Positions 27,089 through 37,252 of a DNA stretch of 64,000 nucleotides are shown one piece after another. Below the pieces are notes generated by a model. That model was given only the letters and a program-made list of their open reading frames with translations, was not told the origin of the DNA and did not search any database. The position numbers were made by a program, and so were the translations under genes. Source of the DNA: Longilinea arvoryzae (GTDB taxonomy: Bacteria > Chloroflexota > Anaerolineae > Anaerolineales > Anaerolineaceae); the NCBI RefSeq assembly GCF_001050235.1, contig NZ_DF967972.1, positions 2,617,901 to 2,681,900 of the forward strand, in the 5' to 3' direction. Numbering within the stretch: the stretch's first letter is position 1; each line of letters begins with the position of its first letter.

Positions 27089-29251
27089 ATGACTCAACTT
27101 TCACCCGAGGTGGTGTTGAAAGCGCATAAGGTTCTGGCTGACTTTGCCTATGAATGCCGGCCAGTCGAGCATGGATACGCCAATCGGACGCTTTACATCA
27201 ACCTGGATAATTCGTTTGTTCAAAGCAAACCCGTCGCGCAAAAGATGAAGGATCTCTTCACCGGCGGGCGCGGTTTTGCGATGTGGTTGTTGTGGAACGC
27301 AGTAGCGGATGGAACTGCCTGGGACGATCCCAGCAATGAATTGATCATCACCGGCGGCCCGATCGGCGGCATCACGGCTTATCCCGGCTCGGGCAAGGCC
27401 ACGGTGGTCACCATCTCTCCGCTGACCCACGCGATCATCGACAGCAACGGCGGCGGCTATTTCGGGCCGTACCTGAAATTCGCCGGTTGGGACGCGCTCG
27501 AGATTCAGGGCAAAGCCGATAAAGATGTCATTATCTTTATCGACGGCGACAACGGCCGGGTGACGGTCGAAGAAGCCCCGCTCGAACCCGTGGATACCCA
27601 CCTGGTGAACCGGATGATCACCGAAATCTACGGCAAGAACGACCGCGAACGGCGCGGCATCTCGGTCGTTTCCGCCGGCCAGGCCGCCGAACACATTCCC
27701 ATGTGCGGGCTGAATATCAGCTACTGGGACGCACGCCGCCAGGAAGTGCGCATCAAGCAGGCCGCGCGCGGCGGCGCCGGAAGTGTGCTGCGCGACAAGA
27801 AAATCAAGGCCATCGTCGTGCGTTTCACCGATATGGGCGGGGACGCCAATGGCTGCGCCAAGCCCGAACTGGTCCGCAAAGCCGGCGCGCGCATCAATTC
27901 CGAACTCACCCGTTTCGATGCCTCGCAGAACGATATGCGCGGCACGGGGACGCCCTACCTGGTCGAAATCATGAACCGCTTCGACCTGCTGCCCTGCAAG
28001 AACTTCCGTTTTGGCGCCGATCCGGACGCGTTGAAGGTGGCCGGTGAGGTGTGGAAGGCCATGTACGACCGCCGCGGTCCGGATGGCTGTTGGTACGGCT
28101 GCACCATGGCCTGCGCGCACGGCGTACCGGGTGTCAAGCTGCGCACCGGGCCGTATCAGGGTGAGTGCGTCTTCGTGGACGGTCCGGAATACGAGACCCT
28201 GGGCGCGCTGTCCTCCAACCTGTCCATTTTCGATCCGCAAAATTTGCTGGAACTCAACTTCTACTGCGATACCTACGGCATCGATACCATCTCGGTCGGT
28301 GATTCGATCGCCTTTGCAATGGAATGTTACGAAATCGGCATTCTGAACCCGGAGATGACGGGCGGGATGGAATTGACCTGGGGTAACGCGGACGTGGCGC
28401 TCGAACTGCTGCACCAGATGGCGCGCGGTGAAGGCTTCGGCTTGATCGTGGGCCAGGGCGTCCGCTTTATGAAGAAGTACTTCGTCGAGAAATACGGCGC
28501 CGATCCCGCCCTGATGCAGGACATCGGCATGGAAATCAAGGGCATGGAAATTTCCGAGTACATGTCCAAGGAATCGCTGGCCCAGCAGGGCGGTTACGCG
28601 CTGGCTTCGAAGGGCGCGCAGCACGACGAGGCCTGGCTGACCTTCATGGAACTGGTGCACAAGCAGATCCCCACCTTCGAAACCAAGGCCGAGGCGCTGC
28701 ATTATTTCCCGATGTGGCGCACCTGGTTCAGCCTGCACGGGTTGTGCAAGCTGCCCTGGAACGATATCACCCCCGAAAGCAACAAGACCGCCAGGGAACC
28801 CGGAAAGGTGCCCGAGCACGTCGAAAACTACACCTGGCTGTACGAGGGGGTGACCGGCAAACCGACCAATATCGATGAGATCATCCTGGCTTCGGAACGG
28901 GTTTACAACCTGCAGCGCCTGTTCAACCTGCGCCTGGGGTACGGCACGCGCCAGTGGGATTATCCGCCCTATCGTTTGATGGGCCCCGCGACGGTGGCGG
29001 AGTACGAATCGCGCGCCGAACGCTACGACGGCCAGTTGAAGGAGGTCGTCGGTTACGATCCAACCGGCAGGACCACCGAAGAGAAAATGGCCGCCCTGCG
29101 CGAATATAAGGAAAAACAGTATGACCTGCTGATCGACGCGGTTTACCAGCGCCGGGGGTGGTCGAAGAACGGCATTCCCACGCTCGATACCGTCCGCCGC
29201 CTGGGCATCGATTTCCCGGACGTGGTGGCGCTGATCGCCAAAAATTACTGA
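27089..29251 (+). CDS. Tungsten-type aldehyde:ferredoxin oxidoreductase
   Basis: The enzyme oxidises aldehydes to carboxylates, or the reverse, and passes electrons to ferredoxin in the cytoplasm. The 720-residue product shows the AOR N-terminal domain (GGRGFAMWLLWN, ITGGPIGGITAYPGSGKATV) and the cluster motif CWYGCTMAC (CxxxCxxxC) near residue 340, with the distal fourth ligand in HGLCKLPW. These bind the 4Fe-4S beside the bis-tungstopterin. It is longer than the classic 600-residue AOR. The frame is open upstream to 26966, but the AAGGAGAG site at 27076-27083 supports the ATG at 27089. The substrate cannot be told. Confidence 0.92.
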   Translation: MTQLSPEVVLKAHKVLADFAYECRPVEHGYANRTLYINLDNSFVQSKPVAQKMKDLFTGGRGFAMWLLWNAVADGTAWDDPSNELIITGGPIGGITAYPGSGKATVVTISPLTHAIIDSNGGGYFGPYLKFAGWDALEIQGKADKDVIIFIDGDNGRVTVEEAPLEPVDTHLVNRMITEIYGKNDRERRGISVVSAGQAAEHIPMCGLNISYWDARRQEVRIKQAARGGAGSVLRDKKIKAIVVRFTDMGGDANGCAKPELVRKAGARINSELTRFDASQNDMRGTGTPYLVEIMNRFDLLPCKNFRFGADPDALKVAGEVWKAMYDRRGPDGCWYGCTMACAHGVPGVKLRTGPYQGECVFVDGPEYETLGALSSNLSIFDPQNLLELNFYCDTYGIDTISVGDSIAFAMECYEIGILNPEMTGGMELTWGNADVALELLHQMARGEGFGLIVGQGVRFMKKYFVEKYGADPALMQDIGMEIKGMEISEYMSKESLAQQGGYALASKGAQHDEAWLTFMELVHKQIPTFETKAEALHYFPMWRTWFSLHGLCKLPWNDITPESNKTAREPGKVPEHVENYTWLYEGVTGKPTNIDEIILASERVYNLQRLFNLRLGYGTRQWDYPPYRLMGPATVAEYESRAERYDGQLKEVVGYDPTGRTTEEKMAALREYKEKQYDLLIDAVYQRRGWSKNGIPTLDTVRRLGIDFPDVVALIAKNY

Positions 29252-29272
29252 TTGACTCGAGACCAGTGATAT

Positions 29273-29305
29273 AACAGCCTTTCCGAATTTGGAAAGGCTG
29301 TTTTT
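29273..29305 (+). terminator. Intrinsic terminator of the aldehyde oxidoreductase gene
   Basis: AACAGCCTTTCC (29273-29284) and GGAAAGGCTGTT (29291-29302) form a perfect twelve-base stem with a GAATTT loop and a run of five T, 21 bases after the stop. Confidence 0.92.
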
Positions 29306-29308
29306 GAT

Positions 29309-29503
29309 CTATTCGGCTTCTTCAGTTTTCTTCTTGGAGCCGATTTCCACGATTTGAATCTGGACCTGATAGCGTTTGCCGTCGATTTCGGCCTTGGTAT
29401 TGCCGAAGAAGCCCTTGGAACCGGTCTTGAAATCCTTGGGTGGGACGGTCAGCATGGCCACCAGTTGGCCTTCCTGGGTTTTCAATTCTGCGACTAGGAA
29501 CAT
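29309..29503 (-). CDS. Small conserved-looking protein of unknown function
   Basis: A 64-residue product beginning MFLVAELKTQEGQLVAML, with a central FKTGSKGFFGN segment and a lysine/glutamate-rich tail. The pattern of alternating hydrophobic residues suggests a small beta-sheet fold with a charged C-terminus. A strong AGGAGG ribosome binding site seven bases before the ATG at 29503 shows that it is translated. No family was recognised. It is convergent to the oxidoreductase gene and has no partner on its own strand. Confidence 0.7.
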   Translation of the reverse strand: MFLVAELKTQEGQLVAMLTVPPKDFKTGSKGFFGNTKAEIDGKRYQVQIQIVEIGSKKKTEEAE

Positions 29504-29554
29504 GATATCCTCCTGGGAAAAGTTTGCGGTTGGTTTTTGTTGGGAAGAGTCTCT

Positions 29555-29647
29555 GACCACGAAATACATGAAGCACACGAATAGAAGAGAAGAAAAGGGT
29601 AAAGTCAGACGGTTCTTCGTTACGTGTCTTTCGTGTTCTTCGTAGTC
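29555..29647. repeat. Imperfect inverted repeat, ACGAA type, copy 1
   Basis: The left arm (29555-29594, starting GACCACGAAATACATGAAG) and the inverted right arm (29611-29647, which reads GACTACGAAGAACACGAAAG on the minus strand) agree at about three quarters of positions. Such ACGAAG-rich hairpins are a common kind of intergenic repeat in large bacterial genomes. Confidence 0.45.
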
Positions 29648-29711
29648 CTCGGGATTTTCGTTTTGATTCTATCAGAGATTGAGCCAGATTTGTTTGGGTT
29701 GAAGAGGGGTG

Positions 29712-29810
29712 GTATACGAAACGCACGAAAGGAAAAGAAGAAAGGTTTTTTCAGCGTTTTCTTTTTTGTGTCTTTCATCCTTTTCGAGGTCCTTTGAATT
29801 CTTCTCTTCA
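29712..29810. repeat. Imperfect inverted repeat, ACGAA type, copy 2
   Basis: A second hairpin-like copy of the same style: left arm around GTATACGAAACGCACGAAAG, right arm reading CCTCGAAAAGGATGAAAGAC on the minus strand. Similarity to copy 1 is limited to the CGAA/ACGAAAG words, so the two may be diverged members of one family. Confidence 0.4.
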
Positions 29811-29832
29811 TTCGATCGGAGATTCATTGCGT

Positions 29833-29861
29833 TTGACGGATGGGAGTGGATTCGGTATAAT
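29833..29861 (+). promoter_or_regulatory. Consensus sigma-70 promoter of glmS
   Basis: TTGACG (29833-29838) and TATAAT (29856-29861) with an exact 17-base spacer. Transcription would start near 29868, about 50 bases before the predicted ribozyme cleavage site. Confidence 0.85.
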
Positions 29862-29918
29862 CGTGACAATTCCATAAAAGGAGGTGTCTGTACAACTCAG
29901 AGATCCTTGGGAAAGGAC

Positions 29919-30160
29919 AGCGCAAGGCCTTGACTCACAGGGGACAAGAGACGAGGTGACGAGGACGAAGGTTCCCTGCCGCGGGGCAGGGTTAACCGGC
30001 CAGAACAGGTCTGACGCCTGGCGACCGGGAAAATCGAAAGATCAGCGGAAGCCTTCGGGATACCAATTTTTCCATACACGACCGTATCCGTAACTTTCCC
30101 TTAATCGAATAGCTCAATCGAATCATTCTTGATTTCATGGATTCGCAGGGACTCCTCTAC
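29919..30160 (+). ncRNA. glmS ribozyme with a large internal insertion
   Basis: The glmS ribozyme cuts its own mRNA when glucosamine-6-phosphate binds, shutting down glmS. Seen here in order: A-GCGC cleavage context at 29919/29920; a P1 stem CCTTGACTC (29928-29936) with GAGACGAGG (29948-29956), one mismatch; then the conserved GACGAGG (29958-29964); GAAGG (29967-29971) pairing with CCTTC (30052-30056); the core words AATCGAAA (30032-30039) and AGCGGAAGCC; P3 GGATAC (30058-30063) with GTATCC (30084-30089) and CCGTAACTTT after it. In typical glmS ribozymes the GGTT and ATCGAA words are adjacent; here about 58 bases intervene. The 3' boundary (P4 region) is approximate. Confidence 0.8.
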
Positions 30161-30233
30161 GGGTCTACGGTTGTCTGTCTGCACCGATCCATCATCGCGC
30201 GCTGCATGACGCCATCTATTCATGGAGGAAAGC

Positions 30234-32075
30234 ATGTGTGGTATTGTCGGCTATATCGGTGGGCAAAACGCGACCCCCATTATCCTGAACGGACTGCGCC
30301 GCCTGGAGTACCGCGGCTATGATTCCGCCGGCCTGGCGGTGTTGCAAAACGGAAAAATCGAAATCCGGCGCGACGCCGGGAAGCTGGACCATCTGGTGAC
30401 CCTGGTGACTAACCAGCCCGTGGAAGGCAATCTTGGCATCGGGCACACCCGCTGGGCCACCCACGGCGAGCCCAACGCGCGCAACGCGCATCCGCACCTG
30501 GGTTCGACGGGCGAGGTGGTGCTGGTGCACAACGGCATCGTTGAGAATTTCCTGGAGCTGCGCGAAGAACTGGAAGCCGAGGGCGAGAAATTCAACTCGG
30601 ATACCGATTCGGAGATCATCGTTCACCTCATCGAGCACGCCGTGGCGGCCGGGCACAGCCTGGAGAACGCGACCCGCCTGGCCCTGAAGCAGATCAAGGG
30701 CGCGCACGGGATCGTGGTGTTCTCCTCGCGCGAACCGGACAAGATCGTCGCGGCGCGCATCGGCAACGCCGGCGGCGTGGTAATCGGTTTGGGCGAAGAC
30801 GAAAATTATGTCGCTTCGGATATCCCGGCCATCGTCGAGCACACCCGGCGCATGATGTTCCTCGAATCGCGCCAGATGGCCGTGATCACCCGCGCGGACG
30901 TCAAGATCGAAACCCTGGAAGGCAAGCCCGTCCAGCCCGAGATTCATACCATCTCCTGGGATCCGATCGCGGCCGAAAAGGGTGAGTACCGGCACTTCAT
31001 GCAGAAGGAAATCCACGAGCAGGTGCGTTCGCTGACCGACACACTGGCCGGGCGGGTCAATTTCGACGAGGGCAAGGTGCGCTTGCCGCATCTGAACCTG
31101 ACTCCTGAAAAGGCGCTCCGCATCAAACAGGTCATTCTGACGGCCTGTGGAACGGCCAGTTACGCCGCGCAGGTGGGCGAGGTGCTGATCGAACGCATCG
31201 CGCGCATCCCGGCCAAGACCGTGATCGCCTCGGAGCTGCGTTACAACGATCCGATCATCGATGAAAACACGGTCGTGCTGGCCATCTCGCAGTCTGGCGA
31301 AACAGCCGACACGCTAGCGGCCATGGACGAATGCCGAAAGCGCGGCGCAACCCTGTGGTCGATCGTCAACGCCATCGGCTCGCAGGCCATGCGCGTGGCG
31401 GACGGCTACATCTCCATGCAGGCGGGGCCGGAAATCGGGGTGGCCTCCACCAAGGCTTTCACCGCCCCGTTGGTCGATCTGTACATACTGGCCGTGCTCC
31501 TGGCCGATCTGCGCGGCGTGATCACGCCCGAACAACGCCGCAAACTGGTCTCGGACCTGCGCCTGGTGCCCGACCTGGTCGGGCGCTGCCTAGACCGGGA
31601 GGCCGGGGTGATCCAGGTGGCGCGCGAGATGAAGTACATCCACAACATGCTCTACCTGGGACGCGGCATCAACATGCCGATTGCCTTCGAAGGCGCCCTG
31701 AAGCTCAAGGAAATTTCGTATATCCATGCGGAAGGTTACGCAGCCGGCGAGATGAAGCACGGTCCGATCGCCCTGGTGGATCGGGATATGCCCGTGCTGG
31801 CGATTGCCCCGCGCGACCCGTGGTATGAAAAGATGATCAGCCAGATCGAACAGGCCCGGGCGCGCGGCGGGGGCGTGATCGTGGTGGCCACCGACGGCGA
31901 CGAACGCGTGGCGGCGCTGGCCGATCACGTCTTCTGGATACCGGAGACACCCTGGATGCTCTCGCCGGTGGTGACCGTCATCCCCTTGCAGTTGTTCGCT
32001 TATCACATCGCATCGTTGAAGGGGTTGGACGTGGATCAGCCCAGAAATTTGGCGAAGAGTGTGACGGTGGAGTAA
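30234..32075 (+). CDS. glmS: Glutamine--fructose-6-phosphate aminotransferase (isomerizing)
   Basis: GlmS makes glucosamine-6-phosphate from fructose-6-phosphate and glutamine, the first step to UDP-GlcNAc and peptidoglycan. The 613-residue product has an N-terminal Ntn glutaminase domain that starts MCGIVGYIG (the nucleophile is Cys2 after Met removal), HTRWATHG and HNGIVENF, followed by two SIS sugar-isomerase domains (TACGTASYAA, ISQSGETADTL, then HAEGYAAGEMKHGP) and a C-terminal KSVTVE. An in-frame ATG at 30222 overlaps the GGAGGA ribosome binding site; only the ATG at 30234 leaves Cys2 correctly placed. A strong promoter and a glmS ribozyme precede it. Confidence 0.97.
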   Translation: MCGIVGYIGGQNATPIILNGLRRLEYRGYDSAGLAVLQNGKIEIRRDAGKLDHLVTLVTNQPVEGNLGIGHTRWATHGEPNARNAHPHLGSTGEVVLVHNGIVENFLELREELEAEGEKFNSDTDSEIIVHLIEHAVAAGHSLENATRLALKQIKGAHGIVVFSSREPDKIVAARIGNAGGVVIGLGEDENYVASDIPAIVEHTRRMMFLESRQMAVITRADVKIETLEGKPVQPEIHTISWDPIAAEKGEYRHFMQKEIHEQVRSLTDTLAGRVNFDEGKVRLPHLNLTPEKALRIKQVILTACGTASYAAQVGEVLIERIARIPAKTVIASELRYNDPIIDENTVVLAISQSGETADTLAAMDECRKRGATLWSIVNAIGSQAMRVADGYISMQAGPEIGVASTKAFTAPLVDLYILAVLLADLRGVITPEQRRKLVSDLRLVPDLVGRCLDREAGVIQVAREMKYIHNMLYLGRGINMPIAFEGALKLKEISYIHAEGYAAGEMKHGPIALVDRDMPVLAIAPRDPWYEKMISQIEQARARGGGVIVVATDGDERVAALADHVFWIPETPWMLSPVVTVIPLQLFAYHIASLKGLDVDQPRNLAKSVTVE

Positions 32076-32087
32076 AGGAAGAAAGAA

Positions 32088-32105
32088 AACCACAGAGCCA
32101 CAGAG
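32088..32105 (+). repeat. Left part of a CCACAGAG repeat split by the IS110 element
   Basis: AACCACAGAGCC at 32088-32099 is the exact inverse of GGCTCTGTGGTT at 33330-33341, and two tandem CCACAGAG units (32090-32097, 32098-32105) end here at the element boundary. Confidence 0.7.
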
Positions 32106-32133
32106 CAACTGTGTAGAATGTCAAGAAAGAAAA

Positions 32134-33665
<1,532 letters not shown>

Positions 33666-34763
33666 ATGAAAAAACTGTTTCATCGAATCCTGTCCATTGG
33701 AGCCATCCTCGGGATTGTACTCAATGTTTCAGCGCAGCCAGTGGCGGCTCAAGAAATATCATACCCACAGACAACGTATGATTGCTCGATCCAGAATCAA
33801 ATATCGATTGCCGAATGTCAGGCGTTGGTGGATTTTTATACCAGTACCGGTGGAAATAACTGGATGTACAAAACAGGTTGGTTGCAGAACACAACGCCTT
33901 GCAGTTGGTATGGTGTTACTTGTGGTGCGCCTGAAAATCCAGCGTCTTTAAAATATGTCAGTCAGATCATACTTCAACAAAATGGCCTGACAGGTTCATT
34001 TCCACTGGAACTTGTAAATTTGACGCAACTTAAAAAGATAAATTTTTCTTTCAACAGAGATATGGGTGGGGTCATTCCTGAGCAGATCGGGAATATGACA
34101 TCCCTCGAATACCTGGATCTTTCTTTTATCGGTCTGGAGGGTGCGATTCCACCTCAAATGGCAAATATGGTGTCACTTAGGCAACTGGATTTATCAACAG
34201 ACTATTTATCGGGTGAAATTCCTCCACAATTTGGCAATTTTCCGGTGCTGGAAGAACTCTACCTTGCCAATAATTCATTGACAGGCGCCATTCCTGAGGA
34301 ACTTGGAAATATTTCCACATTAAGAATTCTCTATTTGTCGAACAATCAATTGAGTGGTTCAATCCCTGCTGGATTGTCAAGGTTGAGTTCATTAATTGAC
34401 CTCAGTCTATCGCAAAACAAATTAAGCGGCAGTATTCCTCCAGAATTGGGTGATTTATCAGCGCTTCAAAACCTTTTTATAGCAGCCAATCAGTTGACCG
34501 GAAGTCTCCCACCTGAAATTGGAAATTTAATTTCACTTTCGGGGCTTGGCATAGCATCGAACCCATTAGTTGGCCCAATCCCTTCAAGTTTTACGAACCT
34601 TAATCATTTAGAAGTATTCTATTTTTCGGAGACAAATCTTTGTGAACCGGACGATACTGCATTTCAAACCTGGAAGAATACGGTTTCAACCTGGTTTGGT
34701 ACACAGGTGTGCAATTATAGTAATAAATTATATATACCCGGAGTAATGAAATATGAAAGGTAA
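33666..34763 (+). CDS. Secreted leucine-rich-repeat protein of plant-like type
   Basis: The 365-residue product has a Sec signal peptide (MKKLFHRILSIGAILGIVL to about VAAQ, residue 29), a cap with ALVDFYTSTGGNNWMYK and PCSWYGVTC that matches the LRRNT_2-style N-cap, and about ten 24-residue repeats of the L..L..L.L..N.LSGSIPPELG pattern typical of plant-type LRRs. It ends with NKLYIPGVMKYER, similar to the short LPxV-type tails of Chloroflexota surface proteins. Codon use is AT-rich compared with all neighbours and it lies beside an IS element, so recent acquisition is likely. Role unknown, probably binding or adhesion outside the cell. Confidence 0.88.
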   Translation: MKKLFHRILSIGAILGIVLNVSAQPVAAQEISYPQTTYDCSIQNQISIAECQALVDFYTSTGGNNWMYKTGWLQNTTPCSWYGVTCGAPENPASLKYVSQIILQQNGLTGSFPLELVNLTQLKKINFSFNRDMGGVIPEQIGNMTSLEYLDLSFIGLEGAIPPQMANMVSLRQLDLSTDYLSGEIPPQFGNFPVLEELYLANNSLTGAIPEELGNISTLRILYLSNNQLSGSIPAGLSRLSSLIDLSLSQNKLSGSIPPELGDLSALQNLFIAANQLTGSLPPEIGNLISLSGLGIASNPLVGPIPSSFTNLNHLEVFYFSETNLCEPDDTAFQTWKNTVSTWFGTQVCNYSNKLYIPGVMKYER

Positions 34764-34808
34764 TAATTCTCAATCTTTTTTTACCGGCGAGATCAACCTC
34801 TTTTGCCA

Positions 34809-35456
34809 TTAATGCAAATGGCTCCCATCGCAAAACGGCTTTGCTGACGATTTTCCGCACCGGCACAGCGAACCGCTCTCGCCGCGTTCGACCTGCGAAC
34901 CGTCCGCGCTGCGTAGCGTGAAGGGACCCTCGATCAGGTAGGAATCGTTCGGGTAGAAGCGCACCTTCAAACCCTGGCCTGAGGAAGCCGTGGAAAGCGG
35001 CACCAGGAAGATCTCGGGGTCGCACAGCTTGCCTTCCTCGCTGAACTGGATGGCGGTGTGCGATTCGTCGCACAGCGGTTTGCATTTCGACGCGCCGCAG
35101 CGGCATAAGGCGATGCGGGTATCCTTCAGGTAGGTCGAACCGTCCGGGGCGATCAATTCGATATCCCCCGACAGGTACAACGGCCCGTCGGCGGCCAGGA
35201 CGATCTCGTTGTGATCCGGGACCGATTCGGGTTCACCCCCGTCCAGGCGGGTAAAGTGCAGCGCGCCGGTCGGGCAGCGCAGGACGACCTCGGCGATTTC
35301 CTGCGCGCTGGCCGCGTCGGGTTTGACCCAGGGGCGGCGCGAGGTGTCGAAAACCCGCGCCAGGCGGGCCGTGCATTCGCCGACGTGGGTGCAGCGCTGC
35401 GGGCTGAAATGAACGACGATCTCTTTTCCGGTGTAATCTTTAATTCGGTCTTCCAT
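34809..35456 (-). CDS. Fer4_19 plus double CDGSH iron-sulfur protein
   Basis: The 215-residue product carries three probable metal sites. An N-terminal divergent 4Fe-4S mono-cluster domain (RCTHVGECTARL near residue 21, then RCPTGAL near 80) is followed by two CDGSH-type 2Fe-2S motifs: CRCGASKCKPLCDESH (about 137-152) and CRCGKSSAKPFCDGSH (about 195-210). In the first the usual Gly of CDGSH is Glu. Redox transfer or cluster donation is the likely role. The frame is open upstream, but AAGGAA before the ATG at 35456 marks the start. It follows the HD-GYP gene by 17 bases. Confidence 0.88.
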   Translation of the reverse strand: MEDRIKDYTGKEIVVHFSPQRCTHVGECTARLARVFDTSRRPWVKPDAASAQEIAEVVLRCPTGALHFTRLDGGEPESVPDHNEIVLAADGPLYLSGDIELIAPDGSTYLKDTRIALCRCGASKCKPLCDESHTAIQFSEEGKLCDPEIFLVPLSTASSGQGLKVRFYPNDSYLIEGPFTLRSADGSQVERGESGSLCRCGKSSAKPFCDGSHLH

Positions 35457-35473
35457 GCAGGTTCCTTGGGGTG

Positions 35474-37252
35474 TTATTCGAGCATGCGGGCGAATGTGCT
35501 GACCACTTCCGGGTCGAAATAACTGCCGGCGTTCTCCTGAATGTGCTTCAGGGCTTCTTCCTTGGGCCAGCGCGGCGAATACGGGCGGTCGGAGATCAGC
35601 GCGTCCCACACGTCCACCACGGCAAAGATGCGCGCCGCCAGCGGGATGTGTTCGCCCTTCAGTCCGCGCGGGTAACCCGTGCCGTCCCAACGTTCGTGGT
35701 GGCAGTAGGGGATATCCAGGGCCGGGTGCAGGAAACGGATTGGCTTGAGCAGGTGGTAGGCGTAGACCGGGTGCATCTTCATCAATTCGGCTTCTTCCGG
35801 CGAAAGCGGCGCCGGTTTCAGCAGGATGCTGTCGGGAATGCCCATTTTGCCGATGTCGTGCAGCAGCGAGCCGCGGTAGACATGGACGAGATCCTCTTCG
35901 CTCATTCCCATCATGCGTGCCAGGTGCAGCGCCATCTCGGTCACGCGCTGGGTATGGCCTTCGGTTTCCTTGTCGCGCAAGTCCAGCGCACGCGACCAGC
36001 CCTCGATGGTGGAATCGTAGGCCGCGGTCAGCTCCTGGTTGCTGGACTGCAAATCGTCGATCAACGTGGCCACGTCCACCGCGATGGCGGCCTGGGTGGC
36101 CAGCGCTTCGAGAAAATCGAGCATTTCCTGGCTCATGGGATCCGAATCGCGCTGGAAGACCTCCAGAACACCCTTCATCTGATCTTTCGAGACCAGGGGT
36201 ACGGCGTGATAGATCGAAAAACCTTCGGCGACGGCCAGGTTGTAACGCGGCGAGGTCGGAGTGTTTTGGAGGTCGGGGATGGTCAATGTGAAGCGCGAAG
36301 GGAATGGATTGTTGACCTTGAAATCGTTGACGGATAGAACCGTCTGGCGGATTTGATCGGATGAAAAGCCCTTGCCAGCCCGAAAGTGAAGCAGTCCGGT
36401 TTGTTTGATGGGCATGAGCACACTGGTCGCGGCAATCCCCTTCAGTTTGAGGACTTCGTCGACCAGGATGTTGAGCGTGGCGGTGAGGTCGAGGCTGGAT
36501 GTGATGGCCAGGTCGATCGAACGCAGCGTGGAAAGCTGCTGTACGCGCTGCTGGGATTGGCCGAAGAGAATCATGCGGTGGATGGCGCTGGCGGTGATAT
36601 CCGCCAGGGCATTCAACAGGTTGAATTCGGAGGCCTCGATATCCGCATTCTTGATCATGACCAGGACGCCGAGTTTGTGGTTGGGGGTGAACAACGGCGC
36701 AATCGCCACAGCTTTAAGTTCGCCCAGGATTTTGGGCCGAAATAGGATTGGATCGTCGGCGGCGTGATTGTTCAGATAGGATTTGCCCGATTCCAGGACG
36801 GCGCCTGAAACGGATTGGAGGGGAACATGCAGGCCCGTATAATCGCCTGCCCCGCCCCTGGAAATTGCCACCTTGAAATTGCCCTGGTCTTCATCGCTTA
36901 ACATGACGCAGGCTGTATTGGCACTGGTGAAGTGAATGATTTCATCCAGAATGGCGGGCAGCAGTTCTTCCAGCGACAGAGCCAGCCGGGTGGCCGTTGA
37001 AAGCCTGGCGATGGCCTCCATTTCACGTTCATGCTGCTGGTGGATGGAAAATTCACGCCTCAATAGCGCAAATAATAATCCGGCCGTAACGATGACAAAC
37101 ATCCAGCCTTTAACCGTGGACAGGCGAATGATCTGCTGCGGGTCCGAAACCAGCATTCCAACCAACTGATCCGAAAAGAGAATCCAGAGGATGGAGATCA
37201 GCAGGTAGAGGAGGCTAATTCGAATGGCTGGATTTCGCCACCAATTTTTCAC
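35474..37252 (-). CDS. Membrane GAF-GAF-HD-GYP c-di-GMP phosphodiesterase
   Basis: The 592-residue product has two N-terminal membrane helices (ISLLYLLISILWILFS and MFVIVTAGLLFALL), two GAF-like domains (about 75-225 and 235-385) and a C-terminal HD-GYP domain with LLHDIGKMGIPD near residue 460, HHERWDGTGYPRG near 520 and VDVWDAL. The HD, HH and GYP elements are complete, so it should hydrolyse c-di-GMP. It begins with GTG at 37252, overlapping the stop of the DMT transporter gene (GTGA), which shows coupled translation. The HD-GYP domain closely resembles that of the 872-residue protein at 54639-57257. Confidence 0.92.
   Translation of the reverse strand: MKNWWRNPAIRISLLYLLISILWILFSDQLVGMLVSDPQQIIRLSTVKGWMFVIVTAGLLFALLRREFSIHQQHEREMEAIARLSTATRLALSLEELLPAILDEIIHFTSANTACVMLSDEDQGNFKVAISRGGAGDYTGLHVPLQSVSGAVLESGKSYLNNHAADDPILFRPKILGELKAVAIAPLFTPNHKLGVLVMIKNADIEASEFNLLNALADITASAIHRMILFGQSQQRVQQLSTLRSIDLAITSSLDLTATLNILVDEVLKLKGIAATSVLMPIKQTGLLHFRAGKGFSSDQIRQTVLSVNDFKVNNPFPSRFTLTIPDLQNTPTSPRYNLAVAEGFSIYHAVPLVSKDQMKGVLEVFQRDSDPMSQEMLDFLEALATQAAIAVDVATLIDDLQSSNQELTAAYDSTIEGWSRALDLRDKETEGHTQRVTEMALHLARMMGMSEEDLVHVYRGSLLHDIGKMGIPDSILLKPAPLSPEEAELMKMHPVYAYHLLKPIRFLHPALDIPYCHHERWDGTGYPRGLKGEHIPLAARIFAVVDVWDALISDRPYSPRWPKEEALKHIQENAGSYFDPEVVSTFARMLE

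Noticed and set aside
27101-28819. Long minus-strand frame (572 codons) inside the aldehyde oxidoreductase gene
   Set aside because: It lies antisense to a clearly conserved gene and gives a His/Asp/Gly-rich sequence without domains; it is a by-product of GC-rich codon use.
29919-30160. RNase P RNA, tmRNA or 6S RNA as alternatives for the structured RNA before glmS
   Set aside because: None of their conserved words are present, while the glmS ribozyme core words and location are.
30216-31091. Minus-strand frame across the start of glmS
   Set aside because: Antisense to the glutaminase domain and includes the glmS ribosome binding site; not a gene.
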